A stretch of DNA of 19,159 bases from an uncultured Eubacteriales bacterium (GTDB lineage Bacteria; Bacillota; Clostridia; Oscillospirales; Acutalibacteraceae), in contig ONWI01000205.1 in NCBI GenBank assembly GCA_900321515.1, forward strand, positions 1-19,159, written 5' to 3'. The notes under the pieces were generated by a model. That model was given only the letters and a program-made list of their open reading frames with translations, made no database searches and was not told where the DNA came from. Each line of letters opens with the position of its first letter. The stretch's first letter is position 1. The position numbers and the translations under genes are program-made. Below, in pieces: positions 1 to 7,608 of the stretch.

Positions 1-1051
1 CCAGAAACTTATCCTTCGCGTACTGTGAAATGGTCTGATCTGCGGCTTTTTCCACCACAGCGCCGGCGATTCCCATGCCGAGATTGCAGTAGAGGAATTT
101 GACTCCCGGCGGGGAGACATAAAAATTGCTGTTGTGAGTGATGCTTTTGAGTTTGTTTGAAAACTCACCGTCCCTGTCGATCAGTCCCGACGTGTGGGTC
201 AGAAGCATCCGCATAGTGACCTTTTCCTTTGGGTAGGACGGGTTGTAAAACTTGAAGCCCATTATATCCGTTAAATTGCCGTCGAGGTCGAGTTTGCCCT
301 CGTCAACTTCTGTCATGGCAAGCATGGAAGTGAATACCTTTGTCACGGAGGCTATTCGGAATTTTGTGTTTTCTGCGACCTTGACCTTTTTCTGCTTGTT
401 TGCGTAACCGTATTCGTAGTGATAGGCGACCTGCCCGTTTTTGATAACCGCCACCGAAGCGCCTGTGGTTGAATATTTTTTCAGAATGGCGGCTATGTCG
501 TCGCCTTCCTTGCAGCCATTCATTTTGATCGGGTCTCCGGATGTATAGGAGCCGATATGTTTTATGGTGATTTCCTTTTCAACTATTTCACCGCATGTTT
601 TTAAAATCCAGCCGGTTTTGCTGGGGGAGTATTTTATCTCATAGCGTTTTTTGCTTTCTGAAACATATTCCACTTCAGTGTCTGAGGTAAGCACCCCGAT
701 TTTTTGGGCATTATCGCTGTCTTTTGCACGGACATTGGTCGCTTTATTGATTTTTATGTATTTTATTGTGATCTTTTCCTCCGTAGGCTTGGGCGGCTCC
801 GGGTCGGGAATATCGTTACTGATGTTATCGGTTTCCGAGACAGGTTTTGCGACGTCTGTGGGCGAAAGTTCCGAAATGACCGGCTCCTGGATTTCAGGAT
901 AAGTGTAATCCGATTCGTAGTTGTCTCCGGTTTGTTCGGTCAATGGAACTATGCCCCTGTTCTGATATCCGAGCCAGCCCGAAATGATCAATAATACCGC
1001 GATAACCGAGCTTGAGATTATAATGGCTGTTTTGGGTATTATCTTGTCCAT
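1..1051 (-). CDS. Membrane-anchored serine hydrolase (beta-lactamase/PBP4*-like) with SH3-like domain, C-terminus off window
   Basis: The gene reads leftward from an ATG at 1051 and is still open at base 1, giving 350 codons. A GGAGG lies about 6 bases before the ATG. The N-terminus has one hydrophobic segment (about residues 9-27), then an acidic, proline-rich stretch (about 35-95) and an SH3-like module (about 95-165). The serine-hydrolase domain follows, with S235-V-T-K238 (the SxxK nucleophile/base motif) and Y-C-N for the YxN motif. The third motif (HTG/KTG) lies beyond the window edge. It closely resembles the next gene upstream, for example the shared run YHYEYGYANK, so this is a tandem duplicate. 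Only 13 bases separate the two, so they are probably co-transcribed. The family includes class C beta-lactamases, DD-peptidases and esterases; the substrate cannot be read from the sequence. A location outside the membrane on an N-terminal anchor is inferred. Confidence 0.85.
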   Translation of the reverse strand, partial: MDKIIPKTAIIISSSVIAVLLIISGWLGYQNRGIVPLTEQTGDNYESDYTYPEIQEPVISELSPTDVAKPVSETDNISNDIPDPEPPKPTEEKITIKYIKINKATNVRAKDSDNAQKIGVLTSDTEVEYVSESKKRYEIKYSPSKTGWILKTCGEIVEKEITIKHIGSYTSGDPIKMNGCKEGDDIAAILKKYSTTGASVAVIKNGQVAYHYEYGYANKQKKVKVAENTKFRIASVTKVFTSMLAMTEVDEGKLDLDGNLTDIMGFKFYNPSYPKEKVTMRMLLTHTSGLIDRDGEFSNKLKSITHNSNFYVSPPGVKFLYCNLGMGIAGAVVEKAADQTISQYAKDKFL

Positions 1052-1064
1052 TTGATTCCTCCGT

Positions 1065-2585
1065 CTATGACAGAATGTCGCTGTAGCAGTAATTCATCAC
1101 AGCGTTGCAGACCGTAAAAACAGTATTGTCTTCCCTTTTGGAATGCGCTCCGGATGTAATTATGATTACTCCGCTTTTGTCCTCCGGATCTATCGCCATA
1201 AGTGCGTATATGCCATAATAATTCCCTGTGTGACCGTACAAATTGTGTTCGCCGATCAGAGAGTTGTATTTGCGTATGCCTATGCACTGTTCGTATTTGT
1301 TCTTTGTATTCACGGGATGCACGGTCAGCATTTGTTCCACGGATTCATGCGAGAGATATCGCGTTCCGTCGTATATCCCGTCATTGAGCAGGATTGTCGA
1401 TACCTTGGCGAGATCCACCGCGCTTATCAGCAGTCCGCCCTGTCCGAGAGAATATACCTCGCCGGGCTTGCCGTTTTTTCTTTCCTTCGGCTGAGTCAGC
1501 GCCTTGTTGGAACGCTTGTGCTGTCCGTTGGTGTAGCAGTCGGCGACAAGCGATTTGTCCGAGAGATAAGTTGCGTCATATGACGCGTCAATGCCCATGG
1601 GCTGAAAAAATCTGTCCCGTGCGTATTGTGAAATAGTCTGGTTTGCGGCTTTTTCCACCGCGGCTCCTGCAAGACCCAATCCGAGGTTTGAATAGTAATA
1701 GCCTTTTCCGGGTTTATAGGTGTAATAGTCCTCGCTCGATGCGGCGACGCCTATATATCTGGAATACAGCCCCTCCTTTCCGGAGAGTCCCGCCGTGTGA
1801 GTGAGCAGCATACGCATGGTCACAGGAACATTCGGGTACTTCGGGTTGCGGAAAGAGAATCCGAAGAGGTCGGATAGATTGCCGTCGAGATTGAGTTTTC
1901 CGTCATCGACCTCAGCCATGGCAAGCATTGAGGTGAAAACCTTGGAGATTGAGGCAATGCGGAATTTGGTGTTTTCCGTGACCTTTATCTTATTATTCGG
2001 ATCTTCTTTGTTTGCGTAACCGTATTCGTAGTGATAAGCGACCTGCCCATCCTTGATTACAGCGACGGAAGCGCCGACTGTTCCGTACTTGCCAAGTATT
2101 TTGTCAAGGTCGTCGCCCTCCTGTGTGCCGTTTATCATGAAGGGATCGCCAGAGGGCTTTTTGGGAATATGAGTAACGACAACATCCTTGTCAATCACCT
2201 CTCCTTTTTCCCTCAATATCCATCCTTCTGTTTCGTCTGTATATTTTATGAAATAATAATCCCTGTTTTCGTCGAGATAGAGAACTTCGGTGCCGGATTT
2301 GAGCATGGCAAGCGTTTCGGCGTTGTAGCTGCTCTTTGCACGGAGGGCTGTGTCCTCGGCAATCCTGACGAACTTTTTGCTTATTGTTTCTTCGGTGGGA
2401 AGAGAGTCGTCAATTTCCGTCACAGATTCTGTGCCGCTGTCGGAATCCGAAACCGGAATAATATCGTCATCTGCCGGATCGGCGCCGTATTTGGAATGTA
2501 TGAATCCAAACCATGCCGAGGCGATTATTACTGACGAAATGACGATGCCGGATATTGTTCTGACCGCAATTTCGTTTTTCTTCAT
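1065..2585 (-). CDS. Membrane-anchored serine hydrolase (beta-lactamase/PBP4*-like) with SH3-like domain
   Basis: Complete protein of 506 residues. The start ATG at 2585 has a GGAGG about 6 bases upstream. A transmembrane or uncleaved signal segment spans about residues 10-28. A low-complexity acidic linker (about 35-70) and an SH3-like domain (about 70-135, containing LRAKSSYNAETLAMLKSG) come next. The beta-lactamase-family domain (about 165-500) has S212-I-S-K215, Y298-S-N300 and H452-T-G454, so all three active-site motifs of the class C/PBP4* group are present. SH3-like domains in such proteins commonly bind cell-wall peptides, so action on peptidoglycan or another envelope ester or peptide is plausible but not proven. 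The downstream neighbour is a close paralogue. The upstream gene is separated by a terminator, so the pair should have its own promoter, although I find no convincing -35/-10 pair in 2586-2671. True beta-lactam resistance is not implied. Confidence 0.88.
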   Translation of the reverse strand: MKKNEIAVRTISGIVISSVIIASAWFGFIHSKYGADPADDDIIPVSDSDSGTESVTEIDDSLPTEETISKKFVRIAEDTALRAKSSYNAETLAMLKSGTEVLYLDENRDYYFIKYTDETEGWILREKGEVIDKDVVVTHIPKKPSGDPFMINGTQEGDDLDKILGKYGTVGASVAVIKDGQVAYHYEYGYANKEDPNNKIKVTENTKFRIASISKVFTSMLAMAEVDDGKLNLDGNLSDLFGFSFRNPKYPNVPVTMRMLLTHTAGLSGKEGLYSRYIGVAASSEDYYTYKPGKGYYYSNLGLGLAGAAVEKAANQTISQYARDRFFQPMGIDASYDATYLSDKSLVADCYTNGQHKRSNKALTQPKERKNGKPGEVYSLGQGGLLISAVDLAKVSTILLNDGIYDGTRYLSHESVEQMLTVHPVNTKNKYEQCIGIRKYNSLIGEHNLYGHTGNYYGIYALMAIDPEDKSGVIIITSGAHSKREDNTVFTVCNAVMNYCYSDILS

Positions 2586-2671
2586 AGTGTTCCTCCGAAA
2601 GGTGAAAGTTTAATTTCCTGTCTATAAATATTTAATTTAGCATATGATTTTGTATATTTTATTAACAGACT

Positions 2672-2712
2672 ATAAAACAAACACCGCAAAATGACTGCGT
2701 CACATCGCGGTG
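2672..2712 (-). terminator. Rho-independent terminator after the zinc-ribbon/Ig-like gene
   Basis: On the minus strand a 6-base stem CACCGC/GCGGTG (arms at 2707-2712 and 2682-2687, about 19-base loop) is followed by the T-rich tract TTTGTTTTA. It begins about 10 bases past the stop codon of the gene at 2723-3412. The stem is short for its loop, so strength is uncertain. Confidence 0.6.
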
Positions 2713-2722
2713 GAAAGATAAT

Positions 2723-3412
2723 TTACTTTTCTATAGTCACAGTGATTATTTCCGATGGAAGTGAGGTGCGGTTATTATCCGTTATCATGCAGTAAACCTG
2801 CATTCCGTCCCATGTTTTGTTGGATTTTGAACTTGTCTTTGATTTGTCGTGATTCTTCCAGATATGCCACATTTTATCGCCGCTCTTTTTGACATACCAC
2901 TGATATGTAAGATTTGTACCCTCCGCGTTGACATAGAACTCGGTGGGAGTGTCGGTTTTGATTGTGATGTTTTCTGACTGTGAAATAATGCGGATAGTAG
3001 TTGCGCTGGAATCCTCCGATTTTAATGAGGCGAGTTTATCCACGAACAAAAAGCCAATTATTGCCAGCAGTGCCGCTGAAAGCATGACGATAGAAAGCAT
3101 CATCTTGTTTGCGACGGAAGAATTATCATTGCCGTCTGCTGCCTGTGCGTCGATTATGTCCTGTTCTGATGTTTCAGGGGATTCGATGGCGGATTCGTGT
3201 GCGGGTTCCGGTAGTTGGTCAGTGCATTCCGTTTCTTTTTCTTCCTGTGAATTATCATCATCAGCTGATACAACCGTGTCGTCGTCAGGCTGAGCGAAAA
3301 CAGTTTCGTCCGAAGAGCATTCAGTGGGATCTTCATCGTCGATTTTTTTCCCGCACGCGGGGCAGGAAAAAGTATTATTTTCAAGTTCTTCTCCGCAATA
3401 TTTACAGTTCAT
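2723..3412 (-). CDS. Zinc-ribbon, single-pass membrane protein with extracellular Ig-like domain, function unknown
   Basis: Not a characterised protein. I place the start at 3412 (MNCKYCGEEL, 229 residues), because a GGAGG lies 8 bases upstream. A longer in-frame start at 3457 would lie inside the promoter I call at 3448-3476. C3-x2-C6 and C17-x2-C20 form a typical short zinc ribbon. Residues 27-100 are a disordered acidic linker. A hydrophobic helix spans about 104-126, followed by an extracytoplasmic domain (about 140-229). That domain has the pattern TYQWYVKK...WDGMQVYCMITDN, typical of Ig-like modules in Clostridia surface proteins. The likely topology is zinc ribbon inside, Ig-like domain outside. 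The gene stands alone between a terminator on each side. A sensory or scaffolding role is only a guess. Confidence 0.82.
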   Translation of the reverse strand: MNCKYCGEELENNTFSCPACGKKIDDEDPTECSSDETVFAQPDDDTVVSADDDNSQEEKETECTDQLPEPAHESAIESPETSEQDIIDAQAADGNDNSSVANKMMLSIVMLSAALLAIIGFLFVDKLASLKSEDSSATTIRIISQSENITIKTDTPTEFYVNAEGTNLTYQWYVKKSGDKMWHIWKNHDKSKTSSKSNKTWDGMQVYCMITDNNRTSLPSEIITVTIEK

Positions 3413-3447
3413 GTAAAACCCTCCATTTTTTATAACAGTTGCTAATA

Positions 3448-3476
3448 ATAATATCATAATTTTTTGAATAATGCAA
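3448..3476 (-). promoter_or_regulatory. Promoter for the zinc-ribbon/Ig-like gene
   Basis: Minus strand TTGCAT (3471-3476), 17-base spacer, TATTAT (3448-3453). Transcription would start near 3441, about 29 bases before the ATG at 3412. It lies just downstream of the purB terminator, which fits an independent transcript. Confidence 0.65.
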
Positions 3477-3491
3477 TAACTATTTTATGGA

Positions 3492-3542
3492 TTCAACAAA
3501 AATTCACCGTTATTGTCTGTAAAAGACATACAACGGTGAATG
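3492..3542 (-). terminator. Rho-independent terminator of the purF-purB operon
   Basis: On the minus strand a 10-base perfect stem ATTCACCGTT/AACGGTGAAT (arms 3532-3541 and 3502-3511) is extended by an inner TGTCT/AGACA stem. It ends in TTTTTGTTG. It starts about 18 bases after the purB stop codon. Confidence 0.88.
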
Positions 3543-3558
3543 TAAATATAATGTATTA

Positions 3559-4989
3559 TTATACGTTGATTTCTACTGTAACGCCAAGCTCATCCTTATA
3601 CTGCTCGAGAAGCGGGTTGACACATTCCTCAAGGAATTCAGTAACCTGCTCCGGGCTTCTGCCGACGTATTTTGCGGGGTCGAGAATGTCCTTGAGTTCG
3701 TCGAGCGTTACGCCGAAGGTTTCGTCGGCGGCAATTCTTTCGAGGAGGTCGTTTTCCATGCCCTCGACCTTGACCTGTCTGCCTGCCTCCATGGAGTGAA
3801 CCCTGATGCGTTCGTGAAGCTCCTGACGGTTTCCGCCGCGCTTCACGGCGTCCATCATGATGTTTTCGGTAGCCATGAATGGCAGCTCCTTCATAAGGCG
3901 CTGATGAATCACCTTGGGATAAACCACAAGTCCGTCCACAACATTGAGGTAGAGGCTGAGTATGCCGTCAACAGCGAGGAATGCTTCCGGAATGGAGATG
4001 CGCTTGTTCGCGCTGTCGTCAAGAGTTCTCTCGAACCACTGGACCGCGGCGGTGATTGCCGGATTGAGCGCGTCCACCATGACGTATCTTGCGAGCGAAG
4101 CTATTCTCTCGCTGCGCATCGGGTTGCGCTTGTATGCCATCGCGGAGGAACCGATCTGCCCCTTTTCAAAAGGCTCTTCGATCTCTTTGAGATGCTGGAG
4201 AAGGCGGATATCGTTGGAGAATTTGGTGGCTGACTGCGCTATTCCGGAAAGCACGTTGAGAATTCGGCTGTCGAGCTTGCGGCTGTAGGTCTGTCCTGAA
4301 ACCGCGAAGCAGCCGTTGTATCCCATTTTTTCAGCGATGCGTCTGTCAAGCTCACGGCACTTTGCGTGATCTCCGTCGAAAAGTTCGAGGAAGCTCGCCT
4401 GTGTGCCGGTAGTTCCCTTGCAGCCGAGGAGCTTTGTCCCGTCGATCTGATGCTGCACGTCCTCTAAGTCCATTACCAGATCCTGAAGCCAGAGAGCGGC
4501 GCGTTTGCCGACTGTTGTGGGCTGTGCGGGCTGGAAGTGGGTGAAGGCAAGTGTGGGAAGATCCTTATACTGGTCGGCGAATTTGGCAAGCTCGGCGATG
4601 ACATTGACCAGTTTCTTGCGTATCAGCTTCATTGCCTCGTTCATCACGATGACGTCTGTGTTGTCGCCCACATAACATGAGGTTGCTCCGAGGTGTATAA
4701 TGCCGGCAGCCTTCGGACATTGTTGACCGTAGGCGTAGACGTGGCTCATTACGTCGTGACGGACTATCTTTTCGCGTGCCTGGGCGACATCGTAATTGAT
4801 GTCCTCGGCGTGTTCCTTAAGCTCGGCGATCTGTTCGTCGGTGATATCCAGACCAAGTTCCTGTTCGGTCTCGGCGAGAGCTATCCACAGTCTGCGCCAT
4901 GTGCGGAACTTCATATCGGGGGAGAAGAGGTACTGCATTTCCTTACTTGCGTAGCGGGAGCCGAGCGGTGTCTCATATACGTCTTTCAT
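3559..4989 (-). CDS. purB: Adenylosuccinate lyase
   Basis: This 476-residue enzyme cleaves fumarate from SAICAR and from adenylosuccinate, and so acts twice in purine/AMP synthesis. It belongs to the fumarase/aspartase superfamily. The superfamily signature GSSAMAYKRNP is at residues 280-290 and forms the mobile catalytic loop with its serines. H80 (in RHDVMSH) and H151 (in THFQPAQPTT) match the conserved histidine regions, and GATSCYVGDNTD (101-112) is the first conserved block. The length is normal for the longer PurB subgroup. The start ATG at 4989 has AAGGA about 10 bases upstream. It follows purF by 35 bases with no terminator between, so the two form an operon. A strong terminator follows. 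I see nothing unusual in the protein. Confidence 0.96.
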   Translation of the reverse strand: MKDVYETPLGSRYASKEMQYLFSPDMKFRTWRRLWIALAETEQELGLDITDEQIAELKEHAEDINYDVAQAREKIVRHDVMSHVYAYGQQCPKAAGIIHLGATSCYVGDNTDVIVMNEAMKLIRKKLVNVIAELAKFADQYKDLPTLAFTHFQPAQPTTVGKRAALWLQDLVMDLEDVQHQIDGTKLLGCKGTTGTQASFLELFDGDHAKCRELDRRIAEKMGYNGCFAVSGQTYSRKLDSRILNVLSGIAQSATKFSNDIRLLQHLKEIEEPFEKGQIGSSAMAYKRNPMRSERIASLARYVMVDALNPAITAAVQWFERTLDDSANKRISIPEAFLAVDGILSLYLNVVDGLVVYPKVIHQRLMKELPFMATENIMMDAVKRGGNRQELHERIRVHSMEAGRQVKVEGMENDLLERIAADETFGVTLDELKDILDPAKYVGRSPEQVTEFLEECVNPLLEQYKDELGVTVEINV

Positions 4990-5024
4990 TTGCGGTCAGT
5001 CCTTTGCAATCATTTTTTATCAAT

Positions 5025-6524
5025 TTAAAGAATTTCGTCTTCCTTGTTCATATGGTGGGTGGTTATGCCGTCGGGGTAACGTCCGTCGAAGCAGGCTGTG
5101 CAGAGCTTCAGCTTCTTGCCGCATGTGAGTTTTACGATGGCGTCGAGATCCAGGAAGTCGAGCGAATCGGCGCCTATGCTTTCGGCTATTTCCTCAACCG
5201 TGAGCTGATTGGCGATAAGGTCGTCTCTTGACGGAATGTCCACGCCGTAGAAACACGGATTTCGGAACGCCGGCGAACTGATTCTCACATGCACTTCGCT
5301 TGCTCCTGCCTCGCGCAGCATACTTACTATGCGCTGCATGGTGGTGCCGCGAACGATGGAGTCGTCGAGCATGACTACCCTCCGGCCGCTGACTATTGAC
5401 TTAAGCGCGTTGAGCTTGAGTCTGACCGCGTTGGTGCGCTGCGACTGTTCCGGTTTGATGAATGTACGCCCTATGTAGCTGTTTTTTACAATGCCCTTCG
5501 CGTAGCGAATGCCGGACTGCTCGGAATATCCGATAGCCGCGTCTATGCCCGATTCCGGCACGCCTATGACTATATCCGCGTCAACCGGCTTCTGTTTGGC
5601 AAGCTGGCGACCCGCCTGTCTGCGCGAGTCGTAGACGGAAACTCCGTCGATCACCGAATCGGAGCGGGCGAAGTAGATATATTCAAATACACAGTGAGCG
5701 ACTTCGCTTCTGCAAAGAGTGCGGTCGCTGTGTATGCCGTCCTCGTCACATGTGATTATTTCGCCCGGGTCCACATCGCGCATGAACTGAGCGCCGACTG
5801 CGTCAAGAGCGCATGTTTCGCTGGCGAACACGATGTCGTTGCCTATGCGTCCCATGCAAAGCGGACGGAATCCTTTGGGGTCGCGTGCCGCGATGAGCTT
5901 GCGCGGACTCATGACAAGCAGGGAGTATGCGCCGTGGAGCTGCTGCATTGCTTTTCTGACGGCAAGTTCCACCTTGTGTGTGTTGGGACGTTCACGGGCG
6001 ACTAAGTAGGCGATAACCTCAGAGTCGATGGTGGTCTGGAAAATGGCGCCGCGCTGTTCAAGTTCACTGCGAAGCTCATACGCGTTGGTGAGGTTACCGT
6101 TGTGAGCAAAACCCAGAGTACCTTTGACATACCGCATTACAAGCGGCTGACAGTTTTCGGCTACAGAGCCGCCGGCTGTGGAATAGCGGACATGACCTAT
6201 GGCAATCTGCCCCTTAAGTTCGTCGAGCTTCTGCTTATTGAAGACCTCGCTGACCAGTCCCATATCCTTGTAGTGGCTGAATTTGCCCATGTCGCTGACC
6301 GCAATGCCGCAGCTTTCCTGACCTCTGTGCTGAAGCGCGACAAGCCCGTGATAGACGCAGGGCGCAACATCTATCTCCTTGTCATAGGAATAGATGCCGA
6401 AAACGCCGCATTCCTCGTGCAGCTTTGAGCGGTCAAGCGAGGATACGTCCACTCCGCAATTGCTGCAGCCGTTGCAGCTATCAGTACAATGATCTGACTC
6501 CGTTTCAAAAAAATTCATTTTCAT
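5025..6524 (-). CDS. purF: Amidophosphoribosyltransferase (glutamine PRPP amidotransferase)
   Basis: This enzyme catalyses the first committed step of purine synthesis, transferring glutamine-derived ammonia to PRPP in the cytoplasm. The class II glutaminase domain starts at C39 (EECGVFG), which becomes the N-terminal nucleophile after propeptide removal, as in Bacillus subtilis PurF. The PRPP loop is VVMLDDSIVRGTT (about 383-395). C278, C424, C475 and C478 match the four cysteines that hold a [4Fe-4S] cluster in the B. subtilis-type enzyme, so this is the Fe-S form. Unusually, the 38-residue propeptide is long and carries C13-x3-C17-x2-C20-x2-C23. Two starts are possible: ATG 6524 lies only about 4 bases after AAAGG, while ATG 6518 (third codon) has better spacing. 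The gene is first in an operon with purB, behind a consensus promoter. Confidence 0.96.
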   Translation of the reverse strand: MKMNFFETESDHCTDSCNGCSNCGVDVSSLDRSKLHEECGVFGIYSYDKEIDVAPCVYHGLVALQHRGQESCGIAVSDMGKFSHYKDMGLVSEVFNKQKLDELKGQIAIGHVRYSTAGGSVAENCQPLVMRYVKGTLGFAHNGNLTNAYELRSELEQRGAIFQTTIDSEVIAYLVARERPNTHKVELAVRKAMQQLHGAYSLLVMSPRKLIAARDPKGFRPLCMGRIGNDIVFASETCALDAVGAQFMRDVDPGEIITCDEDGIHSDRTLCRSEVAHCVFEYIYFARSDSVIDGVSVYDSRRQAGRQLAKQKPVDADIVIGVPESGIDAAIGYSEQSGIRYAKGIVKNSYIGRTFIKPEQSQRTNAVRLKLNALKSIVSGRRVVMLDDSIVRGTTMQRIVSMLREAGASEVHVRISSPAFRNPCFYGVDIPSRDDLIANQLTVEEIAESIGADSLDFLDLDAIVKLTCGKKLKLCTACFDGRYPDGITTHHMNKEDEIL

Positions 6525-6575
6525 TTTCCTTTACGTTATTAATTTTTACATTATTACACGCTGTCGGAATTAAAC

Positions 6576-6592
6576 GCGGCATACCATGCCGC
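6576..6592 (-). promoter_or_regulatory. Hairpin in the purF leader
   Basis: A 7-base perfect stem GCGGCAT/ATGCCGC with a 3-base loop lies about 10 bases after the predicted purF transcript start and about 50 bases before the start codon. No T-run follows it, so it is not a terminator. It could be an operator, an mRNA-stabilising 5' hairpin, or part of an attenuator. The base pattern is clear; the role is unknown. Confidence 0.45.
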
Positions 6593-6607
6593 TATATTTA
6601 GATTTTT

Positions 6608-6636
6608 ATTATAGAATATCTGAGGATAAATGTCAA
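6608..6636 (-). promoter_or_regulatory. Consensus promoter of purF-purB
   Basis: Minus strand TTGACA (6631-6636), exactly 17 bases, TATAAT (6608-6613): a perfect match to the housekeeping sigma consensus. Transcription would start near 6601, leaving a leader of about 77 bases. A promoter this strong on a purine operon suggests control by a repressor or in the leader. I do not see a good match to the purine (xpt-type) riboswitch core or to a paired PurR box. Confidence 0.85.
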
Positions 6637-6683
6637 ATAAAATATGTTATTTTATGACTTTTACTATTTTTATCAAAACCGGC

Positions 6684-6734
6684 AAAAAAAAACAGGACAC
6701 ACTATCCGAATAGTTGTCGGAAGCCGTGTCCTGT
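6684..6734 (-). terminator. Rho-independent terminator after proC
   Basis: On the minus strand a 9-base perfect stem ACAGGACAC/GTGTCCTGT (arms 6726-6734 and 6692-6700) runs directly into a T8-9 tract (complement of 6684-6692). It begins about 18 bases after the proC stop codon and closes the glycosyltransferase/PlsY-like/proC group. Confidence 0.93.
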
Positions 6735-6751
6735 CTATATGCAAATAGAGA

Positions 6752-7579
6752 TTACTTTCCGAGTGAACGTGAACGCCCGGTGCATGCCTTCATTGCTTCG
6801 ATGACCGCGCTGCGCATCCCCTTTTCTTCCAGGACGCGCACGGCTTCGATTGTGGTTCCGGCAGGGGAACAGACCATATCCTTCAGTTCGGCGGGATGCT
6901 TCCCGGTTTCCAGCACCATTCTGGCGCTGCCCATAACAGCCTGCGCAGCGAATCTGTAGGCCTGTGCCCTCGGCATTCCGTCGGCAACCGCTGCGTCAGC
7001 CATCGCTTCTATGAACATAAAGACATATGCCGGAGAACTGCCGCTGACCGATACGACCGCATCCATAAGATTTTCCCCTACAACTTCGCTTATGCCGAAG
7101 CCGCCGAGTATTTTGCGTACATATTCAAGCTCTTCCTGAGTGACGTTGGAATTCGGGGCGACAGCGGTTATTCCCGCACCCACCATCGCGGGTGTATTCG
7201 GCATGGTCCGGATTATTTTCAGCCGGTCGCTGCCGAATCGTTCGGAGAGCGATTCGAGAGTCTGTCCCGGAGCAATGGTGATTATTATCTGCCCTGGTGT
7301 AACAATTGGGGCGATCTCAGTGATCACCTGCGTGTAATACTGCGGTTTTACGGCGAGTATAAGAGTGCCGCAGCTTCTGGCGACCTCTTTATTGTCCGGA
7401 GTGATTCCAACGCCGTATTTTTCGCTTATAAATGAAAGACGTTCACCGCTTACGTCAGACATCATGATTTCATCGGCAGTGAATATTCCTCCGGATACAA
7501 TGCCGCTCATCATGGCGGTCGCCATATTTCCCGCTCCGATGAAGCCTAATTTTTTGCAGAAGTTTTCCGTGTTGCCCAT
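6752..7579 (-). CDS. proC: Pyrroline-5-carboxylate reductase
   Basis: This enzyme reduces 1-pyrroline-5-carboxylate to proline with NAD(P)H, the last step of proline synthesis, in the cytoplasm. The protein has 275 residues, the usual ProC length. The N-terminal Rossmann motif is LGFIGAGNMATAM (about 11-23). Substrate-site and dimerisation blocks follow: MPNTPAMVGAG, SGSSPAYVFMFIEAMADAAV (split here as SGSSPAYVF and FIEAMADAAV), and the ProC signature around DMVCSPAGTTIEAVRVLEE. The start ATG at 7579 has GGAAGG about 10 bases upstream. The PlsY-like gene ends 29 bases upstream with no terminator between, so proC is the last gene of that transcript. Joining proline synthesis to lipid genes is probably just operon packaging. 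Confidence 0.95.
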   Translation of the reverse strand: MGNTENFCKKLGFIGAGNMATAMMSGIVSGGIFTADEIMMSDVSGERLSFISEKYGVGITPDNKEVARSCGTLILAVKPQYYTQVITEIAPIVTPGQIIITIAPGQTLESLSERFGSDRLKIIRTMPNTPAMVGAGITAVAPNSNVTQEELEYVRKILGGFGISEVVGENLMDAVVSVSGSSPAYVFMFIEAMADAAVADGMPRAQAYRFAAQAVMGSARMVLETGKHPAELKDMVCSPAGTTIEAVRVLEEKGMRSAVIEAMKACTGRSRSLGK

Positions 7580-7608
7580 TGTAATGATACCTTCCTTAAT
7601 AAAATATA

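Noticed and set aside
6525..6600. Purine riboswitch in the purF leader
   Set aside because: The conserved junction sequences of the xpt-type aptamer are not present; only a single 7-base hairpin is visible.
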